NCBI RefSeq assembly: GCF_000802385.1
Contig: NZ_JTDN01000001.1
Span: 999,501-1,063,500, forward strand
Length of the DNA stretch: 64,000 nt
Reading direction: 5' to 3'
Source: Croceibacterium mercuriale
GTDB lineage: Bacteria > Pseudomonadota > Alphaproteobacteria > Sphingomonadales > Sphingomonadaceae
In this document: positions 18,938 to 27,268 of the stretch, piece after piece
Layout: every line of letters begins with the position of its first letter
Numbering within the stretch: the first letter of the stretch is position 1
Notes under the pieces: model-generated
Databases searched by the model: none
Seen by the model: only the letters and a program-made list of their open reading frames with translations
Told to the model about the DNA's origin: nothing
Made by a program: the position numbers and the translations under genes

Positions 18938-20394
18938 ACGCTCTTTCCTTCCAGTTCGTCCATGATGGCGCAGGCGATCAGGCAGAAGCCCGGCAGTTTG
19001 CGCGGCGTATCCAGATGCAGCGGCAGCATCGACAGGAACAGTGACAGTTCGTAGGCGCGAATGACCGCCTGATCATGGCCGGTCGCCGCCAGCCGATCGG
19101 CCAAGGCCTTCTTCATCCAGCCCGGCGGACCGTGCCCGTCAAGTTCCAGCGCCAGCCGTAGATCATGGCCCACGCGACATTCGAACAGGCCATTATTGAC
19201 GAAGTCGTAGCCGCCCATGATCGAGTGGCTGAACTTGGCCAGATCATACAGCGGGTGCATCCACGCCTCGTCCAGGCTGGTCGCGCCCCTGGGGTCGATC
19301 AGGCGGAACAGGCCGATATTGCGGCTGAACAGGATATTGGACAGGCACGGATCGCCATGCCCGACGGCCAGCGCGCTGCTGCGATCGGTCGCGATCGCCC
19401 GTTCGATCAGGGCACTCGCCTGCCGTCGCATGTCCGCGATGCCGCCACGCGGGCCGCTGCTGGCCAGCAGCGCGTCCAGCCGGCGGCCGGCGTCGGTGGT
19501 CAGCAGTTCGTCCAGCCGATGGTGCATCTTGGCCAGGATGGTGTCACGCGCCACCGCCCGCACCCGGTCGGTGCCTGTCTCCTGCCGGCCGCGCGCGTCC
19601 AGGAACTCGAAGAACCGGTCGAGCAGCCGGGCGAAGCTGCCCGCGTCGAAGCTGTGGTGGACGATCTGCAAGGCCGCGTCCGGCACCGACAGGTTCTCCA
19701 TGGCGTAGCTCGCCCGGCCGCCTTCCTCGCGATAGTCGAAGGTCGGCAGCAGGAACCGCTTCATCGCATCCGGCACGACATGGAAGAAGCCGTGCTCGCC
19801 CTGCATCTTGGCGATGTCCGTCGACGATTTCCGGAACACGTCGCCCGAGACCTGGCTGGCATTGAAGAACCGAACTTCCGTCGCCCCGATCATGTAGGCC
19901 AGAAAATTGCCCACACTGCGCAGGTCCAGCAGCTTCATGGCATTGTCCACCGCCAGGCTGGTCTCGGCGATGGCGTCGAAGAAGCTGCGCCGCTGGCGGG
20001 GCTCGCGGATGTTCAGCAGCGCGATCGTGTCGGTCCGGGTGAGCAGGGTGACCGCCTCGTCATCGAAGCGTCCGCCGAACATGGCCGGGCCCGGGGCATA
20101 AGGCAGCTTGCGCAAGGTGCGCGCGAACATGTCGAGGTCCACGGGGATCAGGCCGCTCGGCAGGCGGATCACCCGGTCGTCGTCCCGCCGGCGGGCGAGC
20201 TGATCCGCCAGCGCATCGCGCGATGCCGCATCGCTGATGCGCACGAAGTCGAACTGCCGCTCCTTCGTCACGGCGCGCTCGACCAGATCGGCCAGTCGCT
20301 GCTTGCGCTTCAGCACCGCGCCGAACCGTTCGACGCCGATGATCTCGCGGATCGCGGCCGGGGCCGGCTCACTGTCGTCATACACGAACAGCAT
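18934..20394 (-). CDS. Phosphotransferase-like protein (APH/choline-kinase fold)
   Basis: A 486-aa cytoplasmic protein. The last third carries a Brenner-type kinase motif, GHGDPCLSNILF with H346, G347, D348 and N353, followed by a metal-binding IDPRG and DLAKFSHS, as in aminoglycoside/choline kinase folds. The N-terminal third is not recognised: MLFVYDDSEPAPAAIREIIG, then a basic helix and a possible nucleotide-binding region. With the HAD and the nucleotidyltransferase next door this suggests kinase-plus-nucleotidyl activation of a small head group, by analogy with LicA/LicC. ATG 20394 lies 3 bp after the upstream stop. Confidence 0.75.
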   Translation of the reverse strand: MLFVYDDSEPAPAAIREIIGVERFGAVLKRKQRLADLVERAVTKERQFDFVRISDAASRDALADQLARRRDDDRVIRLPSGLIPVDLDMFARTLRKLPYAPGPAMFGGRFDDEAVTLLTRTDTIALLNIREPRQRRSFFDAIAETSLAVDNAMKLLDLRSVGNFLAYMIGATEVRFFNASQVSGDVFRKSSTDIAKMQGEHGFFHVVPDAMKRFLLPTFDYREEGGRASYAMENLSVPDAALQIVHHSFDAGSFARLLDRFFEFLDARGRQETGTDRVRAVARDTILAKMHHRLDELLTTDAGRRLDALLASSGPRGGIADMRRQASALIERAIATDRSSALAVGHGDPCLSNILFSRNIGLFRLIDPRGATSLDEAWMHPLYDLAKFSHSIMGGYDFVNNGLFECRVGHDLRLALELDGHGPPGWMKKALADRLAATGHDQAVIRAYELSLFLSMLPLHLDTPRKLPGFCLIACAIMDELEGKSV

Positions 20395-20397
20395 GGG

Positions 20398-21375
20398 TCA
20401 GACCTTTCCGGAGCCGCTCAGCACGATGCCGGCGGCGGCGGGCAGCCGCACCCGCTGCGGCTCGCCCGCCTGCCGCTTGCCATAGGGCAGCGGCACCCAC
20501 AACCAGACCAGCAACAGGGCATCGAAGAAGACAAAGGTGGCCAGGGTGATCGCAGGGGAGGGCTGCTCCCCCAGCAGCATGATGCGCCAGCTGGCATCGG
20601 CACGGGCCAGCGCCACCTCCACCACGCCGTGCAGCGACAGCGTGCCGGGATCGATCGCCATCAGGATGGCCGCGACCCCGATCAGCTCCATGCTCCAGAT
20701 ACCCAGGGTTGCCAGGATCAGGAAGGCGGGCGCGGCGCTGATGGTCCGGCGGCTGATGTCCAGCATCCCGCGCGCCTTGCTCACCAGCGCCAGCACATGC
20801 AGCGCACGATCCTGGTAGTGGTTGACGAAGATATGCCGCTGCACCTGCTCCAGCAGCACAGGCAGCAGGAAGAACGCCAGCACCAGCAGGGACAGGCAGG
20901 TGCCCAGCACAGCCACTGGCGCCGCAACGTTCCACCCGCCATCGGCCAGCAGCAGCAAGGCCATGCCGATCAGCACCACGCCATCCATCGAGCGATCGAT
21001 CAGCAGCACGATGATCGGCCGCGACCACGACTTCGCGGTCCGGGCAAGCTCCCCCAGACGGATCAGTTCGTCCGTCTTCAGCGGCAGGATCAGCGACCAG
21101 GGCGCCACGAAAAGGTGCAGCAGCACCACCGTGCGGAAGCTGGCCCCCAGCAACGGCATGGCGATGACCGCCAGCCGGAACGCCCGCATCAGGTGCGCGA
21201 TGATGTAGAGGACGGCTGCGCCGATGCAGGCAAACAGCAGCCGCCCGGTCATCTCCCAGCCCCCCGCCGCCAAGGTGCGGTTGGCGTGAACCAGCAGGGC
21301 GGCCAAGACCACGGCCGACAGGGCCGTCACCAGCCAGCGCCGCCCGCGCGCGAATGACTGCCCCCGGAGGTTCAC
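20398..21375 (-). CDS. Lysylphosphatidylglycerol-synthase-type (UPF0104) membrane protein
   Basis: A 325-aa polytopic inner-membrane protein with about eight hydrophobic helices. It has the LPG-synthase transmembrane pattern: LLHLFVAPWSLILPLKTDEL followed by RLGELAR, then LLIDRSMDGVVLIGM. These membrane domains are known or suspected lipid and glycolipid flippases. Situated between GT2 and the kinase, it may move a lipid-linked intermediate. GTG 21375 overlaps the GT2 stop (GTGA). Confidence 0.8.
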   Translation of the reverse strand: MNLRGQSFARGRRWLVTALSAVVLAALLVHANRTLAAGGWEMTGRLLFACIGAAVLYIIAHLMRAFRLAVIAMPLLGASFRTVVLLHLFVAPWSLILPLKTDELIRLGELARTAKSWSRPIIVLLIDRSMDGVVLIGMALLLLADGGWNVAAPVAVLGTCLSLLVLAFFLLPVLLEQVQRHIFVNHYQDRALHVLALVSKARGMLDISRRTISAAPAFLILATLGIWSMELIGVAAILMAIDPGTLSLHGVVEVALARADASWRIMLLGEQPSPAITLATFVFFDALLLVWLWVPLPYGKRQAGEPQRVRLPAAAGIVLSGSGKV

Positions 21376-22238
21376 GCCTGCTCTTGCGTCACGGGCGCGG
21401 GCCAGCTGCGGACCAGCGTGGCCGGGTAGCTGGCGCGGGGCACGTCGCGATGCTCCGCGGCATGGAACCGGGCAACGGAGAGCAGGCGCTGGCGCAGCAG
21501 CTTCAGCATCCGGATACCCTGACTGAACAGTCGGGCATTGGAAACCTGGTCATCTTCCCGCCAGTTGATCGGGAAGAAGCGGAAACGATGGCCGTGATCT
21601 GCCAGGCCGAAGACGAGGTAATAGTTGAAGGTCAGGTTGTCGGCATATTTCAGGTGGAAGCCGTCGGCAAAGATGCTGGTGCGGAACAGGTTCAGGCCCG
21701 ACCCCAGATCGCTGAACCACTGCCCGCCGATGATCGAGAAGATCGCGTTAAACACGTGGTTCGCCGCAGTGCGCAGTGTCGAGTAGCCCTGCAGCGTGGC
21801 GCCGCGCATGAAGCGTGCGCCCAGCAGGGCGTCCACGGTACGATGGACGCCGGCGGCCAGATGCGGCTGGAGATCGGCGATCGAGCCCTGATCATCCCCA
21901 TGCAGCACCACCAGATATTCGAAACCATGCTGATGCGCAAAATCGATGGCGACCTTGTGCGATCCACCAAGACCGTAATTGTCGTCGTTCCGCAGCAGGT
22001 ACTTTTCCCGCACCGGGCTGGCCGCGAGCGCCGCCTCGGCGGCGGCGAGGGTCTCGTCGGGCGACTGGTTGTCGATGCACAGCACCGCCAAATCGGCGGG
22101 CAGGCCGGGCAAGCGCGCGAACTGTTCGATCACGCGAGGGATCTGCGGGGCGCAGCGGTACATCGGCACGAAGACGAGGATCCGCTCGCCGCCAGGCGTG
22201 ACGCCGTTCACCTCAGCGGAACCGGATACGTTGTTCAA
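21372..22238 (-). CDS. Family 2 glycosyltransferase (polyprenyl-phosphate sugar synthase-like)
   Basis: A 288-aa soluble GT-A enzyme: FVPMYRCAPQIPRVIEQF, a nucleotide-binding IDNQSPDET, an acidic motif LHGDDQGS, and the DPM1-like GARFMRG and DLGSGLNLFR. It lacks the C-terminal membrane helices of GtrB. It could make a polyprenyl-phosphate-linked sugar for the GT-C-like protein upstream. TTG 22238 has a GGGGA at suitable distance but overlaps gtrA by 26 bp; GTG 22211, one base after the gtrA stop, is the alternative. Confidence 0.87.
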   Translation of the reverse strand: MNNVSGSAEVNGVTPGGERILVFVPMYRCAPQIPRVIEQFARLPGLPADLAVLCIDNQSPDETLAAAEAALAASPVREKYLLRNDDNYGLGGSHKVAIDFAHQHGFEYLVVLHGDDQGSIADLQPHLAAGVHRTVDALLGARFMRGATLQGYSTLRTAANHVFNAIFSIIGGQWFSDLGSGLNLFRTSIFADGFHLKYADNLTFNYYLVFGLADHGHRFRFFPINWREDDQVSNARLFSQGIRMLKLLRQRLLSVARFHAAEHRDVPRASYPATLVRSWPAPVTQEQA

Positions 22239-22683
22239 TGATGATCCCCATGGCTAGGTAGTTAAGGTACATGGTGACAGGCGTCACCGCGACCTTCGCG
22301 ATTGGCGGCACGAGGTACAAAGGATCGAGCGTCAGGCCAAGGCTGCCAAGTATGTTTCCGGCTCGCACCATGAGCGCCGGGGTGGCCAGCCATTGTCCCA
22401 GTACCGCCACCGCCTGCGACGCGAGCAGGATCGCCGCGACGTTCCAGGCGATGTAAGCGGCAATGGCAACGGGCAGCGCCGTGCGGCTGTCGCGGAAGAT
22501 GAATCGCCGACCGGCGACGAACACCAGCGACACCGCTACTCCGGCGCCGACCAGATTGGCCAGGAACAGCGACACGCCCGTGGCGGCGAGCAGGTTGAAC
22601 AGGGTGAAGTCGATCAGCCAGCCGATCCCCGATATCAGGGCAAAGGCATGAACCCTGACCGGAGCGAGTGCAGCTGTCAGCAC
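22213..22683 (-). CDS. GtrA-family membrane protein
   Basis: A 156-aa protein with four hydrophobic helices. The first begins FALISGIGWLIDFTLFNLL, and the RRFIFRD loop after helix 2 is typical of GtrA (the VGRR/KxxF motif). GtrA proteins are proposed flippases for undecaprenyl-phosphate sugars in O-antigen and cell-wall glycan modification. GTG 22683 overlaps the upstream stop by 7 bp. Its position between the GT-C-like protein and GT2 is the standard three-component arrangement. Confidence 0.88.
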   Translation of the reverse strand: MLTAALAPVRVHAFALISGIGWLIDFTLFNLLAATGVSLFLANLVGAGVAVSLVFVAGRRFIFRDSRTALPVAIAAYIAWNVAAILLASQAVAVLGQWLATPALMVRAGNILGSLGLTLDPLYLVPPIAKVAVTPVTMYLNYLAMGIIIEQRIRFR

Positions 22684-24329
22684 AGCGCTCTCGCCCGGCA
22701 GTCACGCCGGGCCAGCAGCTGCCATGATCCATTCTCGTCCACCACGCGGAAATCGCGCGCGATCTCGGGCGCATAGGCCTGCCGGAAGGCGAGCACGGTG
22801 GAGTAGCTCATGTAGCGTTTGGGCATCATGACATAGTCCACGCCACCCAGCAGCAGGGCAGGATCGGGCTTGCGATCCTGCGAGAACGTCCGGCCCGCAT
22901 GCCACCAGGCGATTTCGTGCCGGACGGGTGGCAGACCCAGGATCAGCGGAAAGGGATTGCTGAAGGTCAGCGGCAACACCACCGCATCGTGGCGGCCCTG
23001 CACATGCGGGCGGAGCAGGGCGACACCTTCGCCAATCACACCCATCAATGCGACATCGTTCCTGACGGCCGGATCGGTGCCCAGCGGCCCGACCGGCAGG
23101 TTGCTGCCGGACAGCGCCAGGTCGGCGATCGGCGTTTCCGCCAGCCAGGCCACGTCTGCGCCACGGGCACGGGGTGCCATGGCCGTCCAGCCGATCGCCG
23201 CAACATCCTGCACCATCGACACGGCCGCCATCGCCACGAAGGCTGTCGCGCACAGCAGGCCGGCCAGTCGCCCGGCCGCCGCTTCCCCCGCCTGGAGTAC
23301 CGGAGTTCGCATCATCCGCAAGGCGGGGTAACCGGCGACCAGCACCGCGATGGCCAGCAGAGGGTTTTCGAGTTCCGGATGGTTCTGGATGCCGATCGCC
23401 ACGCCGGCCAGCACGATGGCCAGGCTGAGCAGGGTGCGCGGGACCCACAGGCGATGACGCCGCTGATCCCGTTCGTTGAGCAGGCCGATCACCAGCACCG
23501 CCACCGCTCCTGTCGCGCAATAGAACAGCAGCCGGATGGCAAAGGCTGGGCGCAGCACATCGGTCGCCACCGATGCGGCCATGCGCACATCGGCCAGGTA
23601 CAGGTGGATCAGGCCGGTACCAAGTTCCACCAGCAGCACGACCGAACCGAACAGCCCGAACAGCATGGCCGGAAACCGCCAGTCGGACAGGCGGCGGACA
23701 GTGACCAGCGTGACCAGCACGATGCCCAGAGCTGCCCCGGCATAGGTCAGCTTGATCAGGAACAGCGCGGTCAGCAGGCCACCCGTCACGGCGCCATCGA
23801 TCAGCGACGAGCGGCGTGTCGGATCCGGGCGCGGGCACGCCGCGACGATCGCGAGCAGGCCGATCAGCGCCCAGCCAAAGCGATTGTAGGAAGCGTTGTT
23901 GCTGATGGCAGTGGCAGCCTCGCCGATCTGCCGGGGCGAGGACGCGACGAGACCGAGATAAAGCGCGACGATCGACGCCAGCCACAAGGGCAGGCGCTGG
24001 CGCCCGAGCACCAGCGCAACGAGCGCCACCAGCAATGCCGCCAGCAGGTTGGCATAGATCAGCGTGCTGGCGGAAATCGGCACCACCAGCCCCGGAACCC
24101 AATGGATCACATAATACAGGATGCCCAGCGGAGAGACGAAATCCCGGTGCGGCAGATGCCCGTGCTGCAGGTGCAGCGCACCTTCCAGCGGAACGAACAT
24201 GTCGTGCGTGAAGATGTGGAAGTACACGCCCCGGCTGACCTGCAGCAGAGCGGAGAGCACCAGGATGGCAAATGGCAGCAGCCACCAGAGCACTGCAATA
24301 TTGCGGGCACGCGTCATCGGCCGGTTCAC
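22677..24329 (-). CDS. Polytopic GT-C-like glycosyltransferase/membrane protein
   Basis: A 550-aa protein with about ten or more hydrophobic helices. An early loop FTHDMFVPLEGALHLQHG and then LPHRDFVSPLG resembles the acidic first extracytoplasmic loop of GT-C enzymes, which use lipid-linked sugars. The final 150 residues are less hydrophobic and probably periplasmic. The family is not securely identified, and the acceptor is unknown. First gene of the seven-gene operon that ends with the MazG fusion. GTG 24329 (VNRPMTRARN) is chosen; ATG 24317 is possible. About 240 bp separates it from the divergent GGDEF-EAL gene, enough for promoters of both. Confidence 0.78.
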   Translation of the reverse strand: MNRPMTRARNIAVLWWLLPFAILVLSALLQVSRGVYFHIFTHDMFVPLEGALHLQHGHLPHRDFVSPLGILYYVIHWVPGLVVPISASTLIYANLLAALLVALVALVLGRQRLPLWLASIVALYLGLVASSPRQIGEAATAISNNASYNRFGWALIGLLAIVAACPRPDPTRRSSLIDGAVTGGLLTALFLIKLTYAGAALGIVLVTLVTVRRLSDWRFPAMLFGLFGSVVLLVELGTGLIHLYLADVRMAASVATDVLRPAFAIRLLFYCATGAVAVLVIGLLNERDQRRHRLWVPRTLLSLAIVLAGVAIGIQNHPELENPLLAIAVLVAGYPALRMMRTPVLQAGEAAAGRLAGLLCATAFVAMAAVSMVQDVAAIGWTAMAPRARGADVAWLAETPIADLALSGSNLPVGPLGTDPAVRNDVALMGVIGEGVALLRPHVQGRHDAVVLPLTFSNPFPLILGLPPVRHEIAWWHAGRTFSQDRKPDPALLLGGVDYVMMPKRYMSYSTVLAFRQAYAPEIARDFRVVDENGSWQLLARRDCRARALC

Positions 24330-24566
24330 GATTTTCCAGGATGGTCACAGGGTGAAGCCGGCGATGATGGCCCGCAGGCTGCAGGGGGTCAATGCCGCTT
24401 CATGGCCCGCTGCGTCAACCGCTGGCAAACGGGAAGGCTGGTCGGCACCCTGGGTCCAGAATGTGAGCAGGGTTGATGCTCTTGCGCGAAGAATGACACT
24501 GCGGATCCATAAACAGGCTGATAACCTTCAGGCGCTTATCTAAGGTGGGCTGCGAAAGGACCATCA

Positions 24567-26639
24567 GTGCACATTTCGATCGCTGCGCGGATTACGGCTG
24601 GCTGTGTGGCCTTGTTGCTCCTTTCCTCCTTAATGATCGCGCAAGGTGTCCGGATCGGCGGGGACGGTCAGGCCGCCAACCGGCGCATTCACTCCCTTGC
24701 CAACCTGCTGCGGGAACAGGACCGGCAGGACAGTGCGCAGCGGCGATTGCGGCTGGCCCTTGGCGACGAGACGCGACGGGCCGAGCAGGACGAGCCGGTG
24801 TCCGCGGCGCGCTGGCAGGAACTGTCTGCGCAGCTCGATTCGTTCGCATCGCTGACTGCTGCGGCGCAGCCGGACGACGTGCCGCCCGAAATCACGGGCA
24901 CGCTTGCGCAGGCCCGACTGGCGGCCATGAACTTCGTCGGTGCCGGGCATGGCCTGATCGACACGGCACAGCATGACCGGGCGCGGATACAGGATCGGAT
25001 GCCAGCCTTCGTCGCCGCTTTGAAGGATCTGGAGGCGGCGCGCACACGCACCCGGGAACTGCTGAACCGGACGATCGGGCAGGCTGTCGATGACAATGTC
25101 GTGTTTGCCGACGAGAGTGTCAGCAAGTTCATTCTGGGCGCGGTGCTGGCCTGCCTGCTGCTGCTGCTGGTGGCGCTCTGGCTGCACATCCGCGTCATTG
25201 CCCCGATCGTCGCCATTGCGGGAAGGCTGCGGAATTTCGATCCTGCGACGATCGCCTGTGCCGACGTGCCCTGCCTCGACCGGCAGGACGAGCTGGGCGA
25301 TCTTGCCCGCGGCCTGTTCGAATACCAGAAGGCCGTGGAGGACCGGCAGGCGGCGCAACGGCGGATCGACTATCTGGCCTATCACGACGTGCTGACCGGG
25401 CTGCCCAATCGCCTTCAGTTCGAACGCCGGCTGCAGGCCGAGCTGGCCGGCGGGCAAAGCGAGGACTGGCAGGCCGCAGTCTTCGCCATCGACCTGGACG
25501 AGTTCAAGGAGATCAACGACCTGCATGGCCATCCTGGCGGCGATGTCGCGTTAAAGCATGTCGGCGCGCTGCTGCAGCAATGCGCCGGCGCGGACGATCT
25601 GGTGGCGCGTGTCGGCGGGGACGAGTTCGCGATCATCCAGGCCCCGGCGCCCCAGCCGCAGGGCGCCCGTGCCCTGCTGGCGCATCTGGCGAGCGCCATG
25701 GCGGAAGGGGAGCGGGCGGCCATCCCGTTCAAGGTCAGCATCGGGGTCGCCGTGGCAGCGCCCGGCCAGACGCCCGACGATGTCTACAAGGCCGCCGATG
25801 TGGCGCTGTACCGCGCCAAATCCGATGGCCGGAACCGGGCGCGGTTCTACGATGCCGGCCTGCAGGAAGAGGTCCGCCTCGGCAGGGTGCTCGCCCGCGA
25901 TCTCGAACATGCGGCCGCCAATGGCGAGCTGTTCGTGGCATATCAGCCGATCGCGACAGTGGCGAAGCAGATCGTCGGCTACGAAGCGCTGCTCCGCTGG
26001 CATCATCCCACGCTGGGCATGATATCCCCGACGCAGTTCATTCCGGTTGCGGAAGCGTCAGGCGCCATCAACCAGATCGGCCTGTGGATGGCAGACCAGG
26101 CGCTTGCCGCGGCCGCCCGATGGTCGCCTGAGCTGACGCTGTCCCTGAACCTGTCGCCCATCCAGTTCCGCGAGGCGGGTCTGGGGATCGATTTGCTGAA
26201 GCTGGCGGAACGCCACGGGATGCCCGGAAGCCGCCTGAACTTCGAGGTGACCGAGAGCGCGACCCTGCTCGGCAAGAACCGGAACATGGTGCTGGATGTC
26301 CTGCGTCATCTCCAGGGAGCGGGCGCCGCAATCGCGATGGACGATTTCGGCACCGGCCATTCCTCGCTCAGCGACCTGAGGGATTTCGGCTTCGACATGC
26401 TGAAGATCGATCGCACCTTCGTCGCCTCCATGCTGGAGGATCGATCATCGGCCCTCATCGTGCAGGCGATCATCGGTCTGGGGCACAGCCTGGGCAAGGC
26501 GATCGTGGCGGAAGGCGTGGAGACCGAAGCGCAACTGTCCCGGCTGCGCGAATGGAACTGCGACCGGATCCAGGGCTACCTGATCGGCCGACCCATGCCG
26601 GACACGGTCACGGTACCGGCCCGCGTCGCGTCCTGCTGA
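24567..26639 (+). CDS. Membrane-bound GGDEF-EAL c-di-GMP enzyme
   Basis: A 690-aa protein: an N-terminal membrane helix, a roughly 150-residue periplasmic helical sensor region, a second helix (FILGAVLACLLLLLVALWL), a HAMP-like linker, then GGDEF (GGDEF at 350-354) and EAL (E473-A474-L475, then N in LNLSP, DDFGTG, KIDRTF, EGVE, QGYL). Every catalytic motif is present, so both synthesis and hydrolysis of c-di-GMP are possible; which dominates cannot be read from sequence. GTG 24567 follows an AAAGGA. Monocistronic and divergent from the glycan operon, so it may be near a shared control region. Confidence 0.92.
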   Translation: MHISIAARITAGCVALLLLSSLMIAQGVRIGGDGQAANRRIHSLANLLREQDRQDSAQRRLRLALGDETRRAEQDEPVSAARWQELSAQLDSFASLTAAAQPDDVPPEITGTLAQARLAAMNFVGAGHGLIDTAQHDRARIQDRMPAFVAALKDLEAARTRTRELLNRTIGQAVDDNVVFADESVSKFILGAVLACLLLLLVALWLHIRVIAPIVAIAGRLRNFDPATIACADVPCLDRQDELGDLARGLFEYQKAVEDRQAAQRRIDYLAYHDVLTGLPNRLQFERRLQAELAGGQSEDWQAAVFAIDLDEFKEINDLHGHPGGDVALKHVGALLQQCAGADDLVARVGGDEFAIIQAPAPQPQGARALLAHLASAMAEGERAAIPFKVSIGVAVAAPGQTPDDVYKAADVALYRAKSDGRNRARFYDAGLQEEVRLGRVLARDLEHAAANGELFVAYQPIATVAKQIVGYEALLRWHHPTLGMISPTQFIPVAEASGAINQIGLWMADQALAAAARWSPELTLSLNLSPIQFREAGLGIDLLKLAERHGMPGSRLNFEVTESATLLGKNRNMVLDVLRHLQGAGAAIAMDDFGTGHSSLSDLRDFGFDMLKIDRTFVASMLEDRSSALIVQAIIGLGHSLGKAIVAEGVETEAQLSRLREWNCDRIQGYLIGRPMPDTVTVPARVASC

Positions 26640-26647
26640 GCGCAGGC

Positions 26648-27268
26648 TCAGCCCAGCCCGGCAGCCTGGCAGAAGAAGGCCACCTTGCGTTCCAGGCAGC
26701 TGTCATCGCCTTCGCAGATGGAGCCGTGGCTGATTGCCTGCGAATGCACTTCATAGATGAACATGCCCAGGAACATCGCCGACAGCAGCGCAGGCTCCGC
26801 CGTCAGCGCCTGTCCGGCGTCGCGCCAGTGGGCGAAGAGACGCTCCAGCTGTCCGCGCGCCTCGACGATGGTCCTGCCGTAGAAGCGTGAGGCGAATTCT
26901 GGGTCCTCGATGCTGGAGGTGATCACCACGCGGGACAGGGCAATTTCCGCCGGATCGACAGACCTGTGGCGCAGATCGCGGGCCAGTCTCAGCAGCACCT
27001 CGCGGGGCGAGCATGCGGCCGCGGCAAACTCCACCATGCGCAGGCCACTCTGCTCCACCCGCGACACCATGACTGCCTCCAGCAGTCCGGCCTTGCCGCC
27101 GAACAGCTTGTAGAGTGTCGCCAAGGACCCGCCCGCCCGCTTCACCACATCGGCCAGCGCAGTCCGTTCGACGCCCTGTTCCATGAACAGCTGCTCCGCG
27201 GCGGCGACGAAGCATTCCCGGCGCCGTAGGAGGCGCTCGTCGACGGCGGGCTCGCGCGTGGAGGTCAG
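26648..27268 (-). CDS. TetR-family regulator of the efflux operon
   Basis: A 206-aa TetR regulator, last gene of the RND operon. The first ATG in frame (27184) lies inside helix 1 of the HTH (...LF-MEQGVERTALADVVKRAG...) and would delete the residues RRRECFVAAAEQLF, which match the usual TetR helix 1. Reading upstream, no ATG, GTG or TTG occurs before the outer-membrane gene's stop, but a CTG (27268) overlaps that stop as CTGA. I place the start there. The HTH is about residues 15-62. The C-terminal part contains FGRT-like helices and two or three cysteines (GSICEGDDSC, FFCQ). Confidence 0.82.
   Translation of the reverse strand: MTSTREPAVDERLLRRRECFVAAAEQLFMEQGVERTALADVVKRAGGSLATLYKLFGGKAGLLEAVMVSRVEQSGLRMVEFAAAACSPREVLLRLARDLRHRSVDPAEIALSRVVITSSIEDPEFASRFYGRTIVEARGQLERLFAHWRDAGQALTAEPALLSAMFLGMFIYEVHSQAISHGSICEGDDSCLERKVAFFCQAAGLG

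Noticed and set aside
19165-24476. Two long open frames (19165-21357 and 22899-24476) opposite the glycan operon
   Set aside because: Shadows on the wrong strand; amino-acid content is low-complexity and no ribosome-binding site or family match is seen.
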